Of a stretch of DNA of 64,000 nucleotides, positions 8,915-18,775 are shown piece after piece. The notes below the pieces were generated by a model. The model was not told the origin of the DNA, ran no database searches, and worked only from the letters and a program-made list of their open reading frames with translations. Source of the stretch: Novosphingobium terrae (GTDB lineage: Bacteria > Pseudomonadota > Alphaproteobacteria > Sphingomonadales > Sphingomonadaceae); contig NZ_JABVZR010000001.1 in NCBI RefSeq assembly GCF_017163935.1, forward strand, positions 1,798,001 through 1,862,000, given 5' to 3'. The position numbers and the translations under genes are program-made. Each line of letters opens with the position of its first letter. The stretch's first letter is position 1.

Positions 8915-9952
8915 TCATGCGGCCAATCCGGGCACATGGTGTGATTGATAGACCTGACCGCGTGTCATGACCGCCCACGCGATCCGCGCTATCTTGTTGG
9001 CCATGGCGACGCTGGCCACGCGGGCAGATTTTCTAGCCAGTATCCCAACGAGAAACGGGTGAACCGTTGCAGGGCCCTCCTTGGCGCGGCGTAGCAGGGA
9101 GGTCGCCCCGATGACCAACAGCTGCCGTAGATATTTATCGCCCATCTTGGTGATCCGGCCAAGGCGCTCCTTGCCGCCACTCGACTGCTGACGCGGTGTC
9201 AGGCCAAGCCATGCGGCAAACTGGCGGCCAGACCTGAACTGGTGCGGGTCGGTAACCGATGCTGCCAGCGCGGTTGCGCCAATCGAACCAATGCCCGGGA
9301 TCGTCGCCAACCGACGCGCCATGTCATCGCTTCGCCGGAGAGCTTCCAGGCGCAAATCAAGTTCATGAAGCCGGGCATGAAGCTTGAGCACCAGCTCGCA
9401 CAGCATGCCGATCACCTGCGCCGCTTGTGGTGGCAGATCAATCGCGGCCTCGCCATCTTCGATCTGTTGCGCCAGATGCAGCGCCCGCCCAAGTCCGATC
9501 GGAATGGCGATACCAAACTCTGCTAACTGGCAGCGCATCATGTTGACCAACTGTGTACGTTGACCAGTCAAAAGAGAGCGCACCCGGTGAAGTGACAGGG
9601 CCGCCTGCTGCTCACGAGACTTGATCGCCACGAACCGCATCGTCGGACGTGTCACCGCCTCGCAGATGGCCTCGGCATCAGCAGCATCGTTCTTGCCGCG
9701 TTTTACATAGGGCTTCACGTAGCATGGCGGCATCAGTCGCACCTCGTGACCAAGGTTTTGCAGTTCCCGCGCCCAATGATGCGATGTCCCGCAAGCCTCG
9801 ATGCCGACAAGGCAGGGCGATAGCCTTGCAAAGAAGGGCAACATTTGCGCTCGGCGCAACGCCTTGCGCACAATGACGGTGCCCTCTTTGTCGACACCGT
9901 GAACCTGGAAGACATTTTTGGCCAGATCGAGGCCGATCGTGCTAATTTCCAT
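8915..9952 (-). CDS. IS110-family (IS1111-group) transposase
   Basis: 345 residues, same predicted sequence as the copy at 61175. The N-terminal RuvC-like DEDD domain has D9 (GLDLAKN), E52 (VGIEACG), D89 and D92 ([10 protein letters not shown]). The C-terminal domain carries [15 protein letters not shown] and the conserved Ser region near residue 257 ([20 protein letters not shown]), the serine that makes the covalent DNA link in this family. It is intact, so it is potentially active, recombining target and donor under bridge-RNA guidance. The start codon lies 83 bp from the element's left end. Confidence 0.95.
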   Translation of the reverse strand: MEISTIGLDLAKNVFQVHGVDKEGTVIVRKALRRAQMLPFFARLSPCLVGIEACGTSHHWARELQNLGHEVRLMPPCYVKPYVKRGKNDAADAEAICEAVTRPTMRFVAIKSREQQAALSLHRVRSLLTGQRTQLVNMMRCQLAEFGIAIPIGLGRALHLAQQIEDGEAAIDLPPQAAQVIGMLCELVLKLHARLHELDLRLEALRRSDDMARRLATIPGIGSIGATALAASVTDPHQFRSGRQFAAWLGLTPRQQSSGGKERLGRITKMGDKYLRQLLVIGATSLLRRAKEGPATVHPFLVGILARKSARVASVAMANKIARIAWAVMTRGQVYQSHHVPGLAA

Positions 9953-10035
9953 GGCGGATGGCTCCTTGCGTGGGTTTGCCTGACGGCAACCTCATCATGA
10001 CATTCAAATGTCGTGAGCGGGAGCCATCCACCTCA

Positions 10036-10994
10036 TCCCCTGCGTTGATCGCGTCCCAGAGGTCGCGGCGATGGAAATCGGGATCGGCACCATTGATCTT
10101 GACCGCCTCATTCCAGGCAACCGATTGCAAACCCTGCTTGGGCTTCCAGTGAAATTTGACGAAAGTGGACTTGCCTGCGGCATCGAGCAGGCGGAAGGTA
10201 TGGACGCCGAAGCCTTCCATCGTCCTGAATGAGCGCGGGATTGCCCGATCCGACATCGTCCACATGATCATATGAATGCTTTCCGGGCTCAGGCTCACGA
10301 AATCCCAGAAATTGTCATGAGCTGTCTGAGCCTGGGGAAAGGCGCGATCAGGCTCGGGTTTGGCGGCATGAACGAGATCGGGGAACTTCATCGCGTCCTG
10401 GATGAAGAAAACCGGGATGTTATTGCCAACCAGGTCCCAGTTGCCCTCCTGCGTATAGAGTTTGACGGCGAAGCCGCGCACGTCGCGTGCCAGATCGAAT
10501 GAGCCTTTGGAGCCAGCAACCGTCGAGAAGCGCACGAAGGCAGGGGTGCGTTCGCCGACACGCTGGAAGATGTCGGCCCGCGACACGTCAGCGAGGCTGT
10601 CAGTGAGCTCGAAGAAGCCATGAGCACCATAGCCGCGGGCATGCACCACGCGTTCAGGGATACGCTCATGGTCGAAATGAAAGATCTTTTCCCGAAAATG
10701 GGCATCTTCGAGGAGCGTGGGGCCGCGGGTGCCCTGCTTCAGGCTGTTCTGATCGTCGGCAACGGGGACACCTTGTGCGCTGGTGAGCGTGGCAACGCCG
10801 TCGCCGGCGATCTGACGCGTTTCACCGCCAAGCCCCTGTGGCTCGCCATAGCTCAAAGTGGTGTTGGCATCGGAGGGAACGGGGGAAGCCTTCTGCGGCG
10901 ACTCTCCGGGGATGTCGGCACCTGCCAGATCAGAAGGAATGAAGTTGGCGTCAGGCTTTACGGCAGCTTTGGGCGATACTGGCTTTTTGACCAT
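10036..10994 (-). pseudogene. katE: Large-subunit catalase, 5' portion
   Basis: Starts at ATG 10994 ([13 protein letters not shown]) after a GAGGAAA ribosome site. It covers the N-terminal arm and the haem-distal core: [20 protein letters not shown], the catalytic His in [24 protein letters not shown], the Asn in [12 protein letters not shown], and [13 protein letters not shown] at the break. It is split from its C-terminal half (7384-8649) by the IS. Together the parts equal a full clade-2 catalase. Read-through into the IS adds residues until a stop at 9942. A copy of the repeated motif lies 118 bp upstream in the divergent spacer. Confidence 0.9.
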
Positions 10995-11112
10995 GGTGCG
11001 CTTTCCTCGTTGTAGAGCTGTTGCAGCTTTTCCACTCGCCGGTGAGCACGTGGCGCGGGCCGCAAAAAGACTACGCGGCAGAGGACCCCGGGTTGCGTGA
11101 AATACGGGCGAC

Positions 11113-11133
11113 TTAACCTGCATTAGGACGATT
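11113..11133 (+). promoter_or_regulatory. Repeated upstream motif, copy B
   Basis: Plus-strand TAACCTGCATTAGGACGATT, in the divergent spacer between katE (start 10994) and the phasin-like gene (start 11246). It shares TAACCT, AT(T/C)AGGACGATT and the spacing with copies at 23110 and 29841. Its orientation points at the phasin-like gene. Function inferred only. Confidence 0.5.
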
Positions 11134-11245
11134 GATGTGCCGAAGGGCGCAACAGCTCGTTCGCACAGGCGTTCATCATCTCGAGAGCATTGATGATAGA
11201 AATGCTTTTTCTCCAATGTCCGATGGCCAGCAAAGGAGCGGAGCC

Positions 11246-11704
11246 ATGTTCGACGTCTTAGGGAACTGGAGCCGGGTGACGGCCTCGGGCGCTGCCATGG
11301 GCCGGACCAGCCTTGATGCAATTGAGACCCTGGAGGTCGCCCATGAGGTGATCGCCGCGCGCATAGCGATCATTGGACTGGCGACGGCATCTCCGATGAG
11401 TGAAGCGCACGGCGAGCTTGAACGTATAATCCCTGAGAAGGTCACGGCCTTTTCCGAGGCAGGATCAGCGGTCATGTCGACCTGCTGGGCGGCGCAAACG
11501 GCATGGATGGGGCATCTCGAACATCTGGGTATCATGACGATGCGTCCGCAAATCCCCACAGCTCTGGCGCTAAAGGAGCTGGGCGATACGCTGCTGATCA
11601 TGGCGGTGGAGACTGTTGAGGCAACGGCGCGCCTGGGAGCCGGCGCGCTGGAGCCGGTTCACCGACAAGTTGTTGCCAACGCACGGCGCCTTTGCAAGCG
11701 GTGA
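11246..11704 (+). CDS. Phasin-like protein
   Basis: 152 residues, soluble and helical. It resembles the phasin-type family common in sphingomonads, with a central pattern [20 protein letters not shown] followed by [19 protein letters not shown]. Phasins coat polyhydroxyalkanoate granules or act as stress chaperone-like proteins; which applies here cannot be told. The ATG at 11246 follows GGAGC, while in-frame sequence back to 11132 lacks family character. Transcribed divergently from katE. Confidence 0.6.
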   Translation: MFDVLGNWSRVTASGAAMGRTSLDAIETLEVAHEVIAARIAIIGLATASPMSEAHGELERIIPEKVTAFSEAGSAVMSTCWAAQTAWMGHLEHLGIMTMRPQIPTALALKELGDTLLIMAVETVEATARLGAGALEPVHRQVVANARRLCKR

Positions 11705-11987
11705 GGTCATCGGCCATGACAAATCTGGCAAAGGTCGCAAGACGTCTTGGGCCTAAAAATCTGACAACCGATGGTGGACCCGGTTTCCATGAACCTCCTC
11801 CACGTCTGGTCGCATTTGGGGCCTTCGTTTCTTCCCCCTTCAGCACGGCGCCTGCGATTGGCGTTAAGTCAGATGCATGCGGTATCGCCAAGGTCTGGAC
11901 GCTTTGCCTTGCCCGCATCGCGTCGACCCTTTTAACATTCAGACTAACGGCTCGCCTGACCGCGTGCTGTGATCCGGCGCGAGCGCT

Positions 11988-12653
11988 ATGAGGGGCTTGC
12001 AGGAGCTGCTCCTGCCTTCTGCCCCGTTGCTCGTGCTGGCTCCTCATCCCGATGATGAGATCCTCGGCTGCGCTCGCCTCATGCAGCACGCGGCGGCCAA
12101 AGGCTGTCCCGTCGTGATTATCTGGCTCACCAATGGCGGCGCATCTCATGGCTTGTTGGAAGCCGACGAGCACATAGCGCTGATATCGCGTCGACGCGCT
12201 GAAGCGGCCCAAGGCGTTCGGGCGCTTGGTATTGCTCCGATTGCCACCTATCACCTCGACTACCCCGACGGCAGCCTGAACGACCATCTTGCCATGGCCA
12301 AAGAGGATGTTGAGCGCATATGCCTGCTCCATGCTGTCGCTACGGTCGCGGTCACGGATGATGGCGACAGCCACCCCGATCACAGGGCGGCTCACGCGCT
12401 CGCGATGGGGCTGAAGCGCCCCAAGCGGCTACTGGGTTATCCGGTCAGTGCGCGCTTCGAAGGGGCGGCCTATTCCCCGCCTGTCGATGCGGTGCGGCTC
12501 GATGGCTCAACGAATGACGCCAAGCGCTCCGCGCTCCTTGAGCATCGCTCGCAGATGGAGGCGACCGCCATTTGCCCGATGACGCTGGCGACCATCGAGC
12601 GATTTTGCGCCGATCCGGAATATTTCATCCTGCTGGAAAGGAAAGCGCCTTGA
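11988..12653 (+). CDS. PIG-L / LmbE-family deacetylase
   Basis: 221 residues. The zinc-binding signature is clear: LVLAPHPDDEILG near the N-terminus and the late His motif DSHPDHRAAHALA. The family hydrolyses N-acetyl groups of amino sugars such as GlcNAc-PI, mycothiol or bacillithiol precursors. Its stop overlaps the TTG start of the methyltransferase fusion, so the two are translationally coupled, and a GT2 gene follows. The set suggests work on an amino-sugar glycoconjugate. The substrate is unknown. The 283-bp gap before it holds nothing recognisable. Confidence 0.88.
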   Translation: MRGLQELLLPSAPLLVLAPHPDDEILGCARLMQHAAAKGCPVVIIWLTNGGASHGLLEADEHIALISRRRAEAAQGVRALGIAPIATYHLDYPDGSLNDHLAMAKEDVERICLLHAVATVAVTDDGDSHPDHRAAHALAMGLKRPKRLLGYPVSARFEGAAYSPPVDAVRLDGSTNDAKRSALLEHRSQMEATAICPMTLATIERFCADPEYFILLERKAP

Positions 12654-14326
12654 GAAGCGATGTCGCGTCAGAGCGCGGATCTTATTTTGACGCCCTTTAT
12701 GCCGGAAGCATGGATCCCTGGCGCTTCGAGGACAGCGAATACGAAAGCGCCAAGCGCGCCGATACACTGGGTTTCCTCCGCGCCCACTACAGCCGCGCGT
12801 GCGAGGTCGGTTGCTCCATCGGGGTGCTCTCGGAGCAGATCGCACCACGATGCGATACCTTTCTGGGGGTCGACATTGCGGAGGCCGCCGCATCGCGGGC
12901 CCGAGGTCGGCTCGTGCGGCTCCCTAATGCCGACGTGCGCGTCATGCATGTGCCTTACGATGACCTGGATGCTGACGTTGACCTCCTGGTCCTGTCAGAA
13001 GTGCTTTACTTCCTTTCGCGCGACGAAATCAGCGCCATGGCCGATTTGGCCAGGCGGCGCGTTGTGCCGGGCGGCGACGTGCTCATCGTCAGCTACGATG
13101 GCGAAACGCAGACCGGGCTGAGTGGGCGCGAGGCAACTGACATGCTGCTTGCTGCATGCGCGCCGGACTTTGACCTCCTGCGCGGCGAACAGCGCGAGGG
13201 CTACCACGTCCGGCTCCTTCGACGTCGAAGAAATTACCCTCCTTCATTCGATACCGCTCTTGAGCGCATTCGCGTCGCCGCCGGGCAAAAGGATCAGTCG
13301 GGCGCAGGATTGGATGAGGAAATCCGATGGCTGGGCGATGCGGGCCTGCTCCGCGAGGCATTGCCGCAGCGCCTGTCGGGTATGGCAAGCTGGAGCGACG
13401 ATCCTTTGTCCTGCTTTGCGGTCCTGCGGCGTATAGGTGCAGCCAGCCTGCCGGTCGGGCGCTTGTTTGAAGGGCACGTCAACGCCGCTCAACTGATTGG
13501 TCTATACGGCGAGCCATCTCTGCAAAAGCGCTGCGCTGAGGCCGTGAGGGATGGGGCTCTGCTCGGTGTTTGGGGCGCAGATGGTACGGCTCCGCTCACT
13601 GCAAGCATGTCACCTGAAGGTTATGCGTTGAGCGGCACAAAAGCCTTCTGTTCGGGCCTGGGCCTGGTGAAGGCCGCGCTCGTCAGCGCGCTGATGGGAG
13701 ACAACACGCATCTGTTTTATGTTGTGGTTGACGATCGAGCACGGATGGACGGCGGCCAATGGGAGGTTTCGGGGATGCGTGCCACCCGGTCTGGTGGCTA
13801 TGATTTCAATGGCGTCATCTTGCCTCATGATGCCGCAGTTGGCGGACCGGATGCCTATTATATCGAGCCTCATTTCCTGGGCGGGATGATGCGCATGGGG
13901 GCGGTGCAGTTGGGCGGGCTGGACGCATTGCTTGAGGAAACTGTTGCAGCTCTGCGCCTGCGAGGAAAGGGAGAGGATGCTCTGGCCTCTTTGCGCATCG
14001 GCCAGATTGCGAGCCTTCGGGGTTTGGCTCTGGCCTCGGTTGAGCGATTGGCCCGGCGCCTTGTAGATCAAGCGCCAGCTCAGGAAATCGCTCATGAGGC
14101 TGTGCTGATGCGTGAGGGCTTGGAGCATTGCATCATCCAGGCGTTGGAAATTGCAGAGCGTGGCCTCGGCACACTGGCGCACCGCGAAACCACGTCGGTC
14201 TCGCGGCTGCGGCGCGATCTGTCATTCTACATCCGTCAGGCGGCTGTTGACGAGCGCTTGATGGCCATCGGGCGCCAACACCTCGCTGTCGAACAAGCGC
14301 ATAGCCTCCCGCAGGGCGGCCGATAG
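12650..14326 (+). CDS. NodS-type methyltransferase fused to an acyl-CoA-dehydrogenase-like domain
   Basis: 558 residues from TTG 12650 (after AAGGAAAG), overlapping the PIG-L stop. Residues ~10-195 are a NodS-like SAM methyltransferase: YFDALYAGSMDPWRFEDSEYE, CEVGCSIGVLSEQIAPRC (SAM glycine loop), LLVLSEVLYFLS. From ~205 the frame continues, with no stop or start signal, into an acyl-CoA-dehydrogenase-like part: WSDDPLSCFAVLRRIGAASLPVGRLFEGH, LSGTKAFCSGLG (flavin/substrate strand) and a C-terminal four-helix region. The usual catalytic Glu could not be placed. These activities are normally separate genes. The protein probably modifies a deacetylated amino sugar or lipid, but the reaction is unknown. 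Confidence 0.8.
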   Translation: MRSDVASERGSYFDALYAGSMDPWRFEDSEYESAKRADTLGFLRAHYSRACEVGCSIGVLSEQIAPRCDTFLGVDIAEAAASRARGRLVRLPNADVRVMHVPYDDLDADVDLLVLSEVLYFLSRDEISAMADLARRRVVPGGDVLIVSYDGETQTGLSGREATDMLLAACAPDFDLLRGEQREGYHVRLLRRRRNYPPSFDTALERIRVAAGQKDQSGAGLDEEIRWLGDAGLLREALPQRLSGMASWSDDPLSCFAVLRRIGAASLPVGRLFEGHVNAAQLIGLYGEPSLQKRCAEAVRDGALLGVWGADGTAPLTASMSPEGYALSGTKAFCSGLGLVKAALVSALMGDNTHLFYVVVDDRARMDGGQWEVSGMRATRSGGYDFNGVILPHDAAVGGPDAYYIEPHFLGGMMRMGAVQLGGLDALLEETVAALRLRGKGEDALASLRIGQIASLRGLALASVERLARRLVDQAPAQEIAHEAVLMREGLEHCIIQALEIAERGLGTLAHRETTSVSRLRRDLSFYIRQAAVDERLMAIGRQHLAVEQAHSLPQGGR

Positions 14327-15484
14327 ATGGCCTATCTGGCGCTCAGCGACGACGCGCTGCTGCTGCAGACACCGGCGGCACCAGGCCAGGATGCTGGGCG
14401 GCTTCGGAGCATCGCTGTTGCCCTGCCCGCAATGGATGAGGAGGCGGATCTTCCGGCTTGTCTTGCGGCGCTTGATGCAGCGGCGGCGCGATATGACGGA
14501 ACTGTCACGGTGATGGTTCTTGCTAACAACTGCCGGGACGGAACAGTCGATGTCCTCGAGCGAGCGAGACTGAACCATGCTCGGCTTGAATGGACCGCCT
14601 TGTCGCTGCTTCCCGCTTACCGTCACGCCGGTTGGGCCCGGCGCCTTGCTTTTGACCAGGCAGCAACCTTCTTGTTGTCCTCCGATGATGTGCTGGCTTG
14701 CACCGATGCCGACACACTGGTTGCGCCCGACTGGTTCGTGCGGACCATCCGGCACATTGATGGGGGCGCGGATGCGGTGGCGGGGCGGGCTTTGACGCGA
14801 CGTAGCGACCGGGCAACCCTTGGACGCGAGGCGGCCCTTCGTCTCAACATGCTGGGACGCTACTACACGGCCCTCGACTGGCTGCGCGCCCAAGCGGCAC
14901 CTCCCGACGATCCCTGGCCTCGCCATTTTTTCGAGGGCGGCGCGAGCATCGCTCTTACGCTGGATGTTTACCGTCGGATCGGCGGGGCTCCGACGCCGAG
15001 TGTGGCGGAAGACCGAGCACTGTTTTCTGCGGTTCGAGAGGCAGGCGGACGGGTACGGCACCCGCTCGATGTGCGCGTGTTTACGTCAAGCCGAACGGAG
15101 GGCCGGGCGGCTGGGGGCATGGCCGATACTCTCGCGAAATGGATTTCTCAGAGGCCGGACGAACTGCTTCACGAAACCTACTTTCTGCCTGCGGCGCTCG
15201 ATCCCGAGCGCGCGCAAGCCGAGGATCAACTCTCCTTTTCGACCTTGCCGAGGGCAATCAGCATGGCACAAGAGATGATCCGTCAAAGCCGGCTTCAAGC
15301 GGCGGCCTCAACGCAGGACGCCTCGCGTCAGGATGTTCCTCTCCGTAGGGCGACAACCCGGGGGGCCTTCATGCTGTGTAACGGCTCGCCTGGCGAGGCT
15401 GAGCGGCATTCAAGCCACGATATGATCGCATCCCTTCACGGGAAGGACGTCGCTATGGAAAATTTATATTCAGACCTTCGCTGA
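14327..15484 (+). CDS. Family 2 glycosyltransferase
   Basis: 385 residues, starting immediately after the upstream stop (TAG-ATG). GT-A features: SIAVALPAMDEEADLPACLAAL, MVLANNCRDGT, and the DxD-type metal site in DDVLACTDADTLVAPDW. A later acceptor motif lies in FFEGGASIALTLDVYRRIGG ... VAEDRALF. The final ~90 residues are hydrophilic and unlike the family. It closes the PIG-L / methyltransferase-ACAD / GT2 operon. Sugar donor and acceptor are unknown. Confidence 0.85.
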   Translation: MAYLALSDDALLLQTPAAPGQDAGRLRSIAVALPAMDEEADLPACLAALDAAAARYDGTVTVMVLANNCRDGTVDVLERARLNHARLEWTALSLLPAYRHAGWARRLAFDQAATFLLSSDDVLACTDADTLVAPDWFVRTIRHIDGGADAVAGRALTRRSDRATLGREAALRLNMLGRYYTALDWLRAQAAPPDDPWPRHFFEGGASIALTLDVYRRIGGAPTPSVAEDRALFSAVREAGGRVRHPLDVRVFTSSRTEGRAAGGMADTLAKWISQRPDELLHETYFLPAALDPERAQAEDQLSFSTLPRAISMAQEMIRQSRLQAAASTQDASRQDVPLRRATTRGAFMLCNGSPGEAERHSSHDMIASLHGKDVAMENLYSDLR

Positions 15485-15607
15485 ACTCGCCGACCCACGG
15501 GGTGTTTCACGAAGCCAAAACAAAAAATCAAAAGGTGGGATGATTGGGATGGGACAGTCCACAAACCCGAGACCTTCGACGCAATGCTCTGTCTACGGGC
15601 TCCTGCC

Positions 15608-16858
15608 ATGAGCATGCTGGATCAGATCAAGCGCCTCGGACCAGGGCTGGTCACCGGTGCGGCGGACGACGACCCCAGCGGCATCGCGACCTATTCCCAA
15701 GCGGGAGCACAATTCGGCACTGGCCTGCTCTGGAGCATGCTCTTTGCCTATCCGCTGATGGTGGCGACCCAACTGGCCAGTGCGCGCGTCGGACGTGTGA
15801 CCGGCAAGGGGCTGGGCCACAGCCTCAAGGCGGTGATGCCGCGCTGGTTGATCATCATGCTGGTTGCGGCACTTTTTGTTGCCAACACAATCAACATCGG
15901 CGCTGATCTGGCCGCCATGGGCGAAGCTGCAGGCATGACGCTGGGTTTCGGACAGCACGGCTTCACCATCCTCTTCGCACTGGCCTCACTGCTGCTGCAA
16001 ATGTTCATCCCTTATGACCGCTATGCCGCGATCCTCAAATGGTTGACCCTGGTGCTGCTGGCCTATGTAGCGCTGGTCTTCATGGTGAAGGTCGATTGGG
16101 GGCAGGCGCTGCACGATCTGATCGTGCCGCATCTCGACACCCGTCAGGCTGTGACGACGATGGTCGCGATTCTTGGCACGACGATCAGCCCTTTCCTCTT
16201 CTTCTGGCAGGCCGCGCAAGAGGTAGAAGAGCTTGATCAGGTAGAGGAGCGCCAGCCTCTGGAGGAAGCGGAACATCAAGCCCAGGATGCCTTCACTCGC
16301 ATCCGGCTGGACACGTTCACCGGCATGGCAGTGTCGAACATCGTGGCGCTGGCGATCATGCTGGGCACGGCGGCCACACTCCACGCCCATGGCAAGACCG
16401 ATATCCAGAGCGCCGCTGATGCTGCCAAGGCGCTGCAGCCGGTGGCGGGCAAGCTGGCCTTTGCAATCTTCAGCCTCGGCATCATCGGCACCGGCTTTCT
16501 GGCGGTGCCTGTGCTGGCAGGCGCTTCGGGTTATGCTGTGTGCGAAGTGGGCGGGTGGTCCGCCAGCTTGCAGGACAAGCCTTGGCGTGCGCGGGTGTTC
16601 TACACCGTCATTGCGCTGGGCATGATGCCGGGCATCGGCCTCGACTGGTCGCCCATTTCGCCAATGAAGGCGCTTTTCTGGTGCTCCGTGATCAATGGCG
16701 TGGTGGCGGTGCCGGTGCTGGTGGCGCTGATGCTGGTGGTGTCGAAACCGTCAGTGATGGGTGAATTCACCGCCCCGCTCTCCCTGAAGATTTTCGGCTG
16801 GATCACGACCGTCGCCATGGCGGACGCAGCGATTGCCATGATCGCGGTCCCGGGATGA
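15608..16858 (+). CDS. Nramp-family divalent metal transporter (divergent)
   Basis: 416 residues with about 11 hydrophobic segments. The TM1 metal motif is DDDPSGIATY rather than the classical DPGN of MntH, placing it among Nramp-related transporters whose ion choice (Mn, Mg or other) is uncertain. A TM6 stretch (AILGTTISPFLFFWQAAQE) replaces the usual A-xx-MPH motif, losing Met and His. It probably imports a divalent cation at the inner membrane. Its end overlaps the start of the broken OprB gene, a pairing expected for an outer-membrane porin feeding the transporter. An earlier ATG at 15584 is possible. Confidence 0.8.
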   Translation: MSMLDQIKRLGPGLVTGAADDDPSGIATYSQAGAQFGTGLLWSMLFAYPLMVATQLASARVGRVTGKGLGHSLKAVMPRWLIIMLVAALFVANTINIGADLAAMGEAAGMTLGFGQHGFTILFALASLLLQMFIPYDRYAAILKWLTLVLLAYVALVFMVKVDWGQALHDLIVPHLDTRQAVTTMVAILGTTISPFLFFWQAAQEVEELDQVEERQPLEEAEHQAQDAFTRIRLDTFTGMAVSNIVALAIMLGTAATLHAHGKTDIQSAADAAKALQPVAGKLAFAIFSLGIIGTGFLAVPVLAGASGYAVCEVGGWSASLQDKPWRARVFYTVIALGMMPGIGLDWSPISPMKALFWCSVINGVVAVPVLVALMLVVSKPSVMGEFTAPLSLKIFGWITTVAMADAAIAMIAVPG

Positions 16859-18077
16859 GGCGGGTCTCGCTCCTGCTGCCTCTGGCTATGCTTCCCGGCA
16901 CGGCAGAGGCTGATGATGCGGCGCCACCTGTGTTCACCGCCACGTTGCGTGACATTCTGGATGGCTGGGCGATTGCCAGCGCCGGTTCGCCTGCGCCATG
17001 GCACTCAACAGGGCGCAATTGGCCGCCACTTTGGCAGGAGACCGGATTGGCCTGCCGGGCCTTGCCGTCCACGCCCAGATCTTCAACCTTGCGGGCAGCA
17101 GTCTGAGTGAGCGTACCAAGGACATCCAGACTGCCGACGCCATCGACGCTGTGCCCATGACCCGCCTGTTCGAATTCTGGATCGAGAAGCGCTTCGGTTC
17201 TGAGGAACGTAATGTCGCATTACGCGCCGGACTGGTGGACGTGAACGCCGATTTTGATTCAATCGTCACCGCTAACTGGTTGGTCAACTCCTCGCACGGC
17301 ATCGGAGCGGATATCGCGCGCAGCGGCCTGAACGGGCCATCGATCTATCCGGTATCCTCACTGGGTATCCGGGCCAGCTGGACGCCCAACAAGCACTGGA
17401 CGGCACGCGTGGCAGTTCTCGATGGCGTGCCCGGCGATCCTGATCGACTCCGTGCCTTTGTGGTGGACCGTCTTGCGCCGCGCGATGGGGCTCTGACGAT
17501 CGGGCAGATCGATTATCGCTAGTCGGAGAAGGGGCGCGTGGCTTTAGGCCTATGGGGTTATAGTCTGGCCCGTCCGACGCTCGACGGGGCCCGCTTCCGC
17601 CATGACCAAGGCTTCTATGTGGAGGCCGAAAGCGCCGTGCCCGGATCAGCCCATTGGAGCGGATGGCTGCGCTATGGCGAGGCTGCAGGCACGGTGCAGC
17701 AGGTCGATCGCTATTGGGGCGCGGGAATTGTCGGCAAGGGGCTGCTTCCAGCGCGCAAGGATGACCGCCTTGGGCTGGCCATCGCTTGTGCAAGGATCAG
17801 CACGCTGGCCATGCAAGGCAATGGCCTGCCGCGCCGCGAAACCTCATTCGAGACCAGCTACCAGTTCAAGTTAAGCGAGAAATGGGCGATCCAGCCCGAT
17901 CTCCAGTATTAGCGCCACCCTGCCGCTGCGGCCCATACACCCGATGCTCTGGTGACGGGCTTACGGCTGATCCTGTCGCTGGGGGGCCCAAAACCGGCGC
18001 CCGCAACCGATGCATCAGACACCACCGTTCCTTCCGATGCGTCCGAACCCAAGGCGCCCGATGGGCAATCATCGTGA
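16855..18077 (+). pseudogene. OprB-type carbohydrate/metal porin, frameshifted with two in-frame stops
   Basis: A signal-peptide-like start (MRRVSLLLPLAMLPGTAEA) lies in one frame from 16855. The rest lies in the frame containing 16998, so there is a frameshift or deletion near 16930-16995. That second frame reads as OprB family: RIGLPGLAVHAQIFNLAG, RLFEFWIEKRFGS, NSSHGIGADIARSG, GPSIYPVSSLGIRASW, VALGLWGYSL, LIGQ-type strands. It is interrupted by TAG at 17520 (IDYR-stop-SEKGRVALG) and TAG at 17910 (LQY-stop-RHP). It then runs to TGA at 18075 with the expected terminal beta strand (DALVTGLRLILSLG). Overlap with the transporter gene suggests it once was its outer-membrane partner. Confidence 0.85.
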
Positions 18078-18196
18078 ATGGACTAACATGGATCATCGTC
18101 GTCAGCGCGGATACAGCCCACTTCAGCGCAAGCGCGGAACATGAGCACTGGCGGCTGCTTGCCTCGAGACACGCCCTCTAGAGCGAGCTCTCCCCC

Positions 18197-18775
18197 ATGA
18201 CCGACAAGATGACGGACAACGCTCCGCCCGCTACCGCTAAAACGCAAGCCGGCGTTCAAGCCGGCCTCGACGCTATGCTGGGCGCCGAGGGCGACACTCT
18301 GATCGCTCATTCGGTCACCATCAACCGGCCACGCGATGAACTCTATGCCTTCTGGCATGATTTTGCGCGCTTGCCCGAATTCATGGACAATCTCGAACGG
18401 GTCGAGGTCATCGATGCGCTCCGCTCCCATTGGGTGGTGAAGGCGCCCGCTGGACGGACTGTTGAATGGGATGCGATCATTACCGAGGAGAAGGAAGGCG
18501 AACTCATCGCCTGGACCTCGACCGACAGCGCCGAGATCGCCAACAGCGGGCGCATTTCCTTCCGCGACGCCGGGGAGCGGGGCACGGTGGTCACCGCCAC
18601 CATCGCCTACGATCCGCCTGGCGGTGTCGTTGGGCAAGTGCTTGCCAAGCTTTTCCAGCGCGAACCCGGTCTGCAGGCCCGGCGCGACTTGCGCCGTTTC
18701 AAGCAGCTCATGGAAACCGGCGAGATCGCCACCAATGCCCGCACCATCCACCAACGCGACGAGGAGAAGGCCTGA
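18197..18775 (+). CDS. SRPBCC (START-like) family protein
   Basis: 192 residues. It has the SRPBCC/cyclase-dehydrase fold: [92 protein letters not shown]. Members bind hydrophobic ligands; many in this lineage are stress-induced. The stop codon overlaps the next gene's ATG (TGATG), so it is co-translated with the alcohol dehydrogenase. Confidence 0.85.
   Translation: MTDKMTDNAPPATAKTQAGVQAGLDAMLGAEGDTLIAHSVTINRPRDELYAFWHDFARLPEFMDNLERVEVIDALRSHWVVKAPAGRTVEWDAIITEEKEGELIAWTSTDSAEIANSGRISFRDAGERGTVVTATIAYDPPGGVVGQVLAKLFQREPGLQARRDLRRFKQLMETGEIATNARTIHQRDEEKA

Larger units (their letters stand above)
8650..10035 (-). mobile_element. IS110-family, IS1111-group insertion sequence, copy 1
   Basis: 1386 bp by comparison with copy 2 (61092-62477), in the opposite orientation. 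Inverted repeats GGATGGCTCCCGC / GCGGGAGCCATCC lie 6 bp inside each end, the subterminal arrangement of the IS1111 group. The flanking dinucleotide GA occurs on both sides (minus strand, at 10036-10037 and 8648-8649). Removing one GA plus the element joins GCAGGGGA to CTTTCCC and restores the catalase frame (AGDFPEW). The terminal base at 8650 (C on the minus strand) differs from copy 2 (A). There is no longer target duplication, as usual for this family. Confidence 0.9.

Noticed and set aside
11598..12395. 265-codon minus-strand ORF
   Set aside because: Antisense to the PIG-L gene with no family features.
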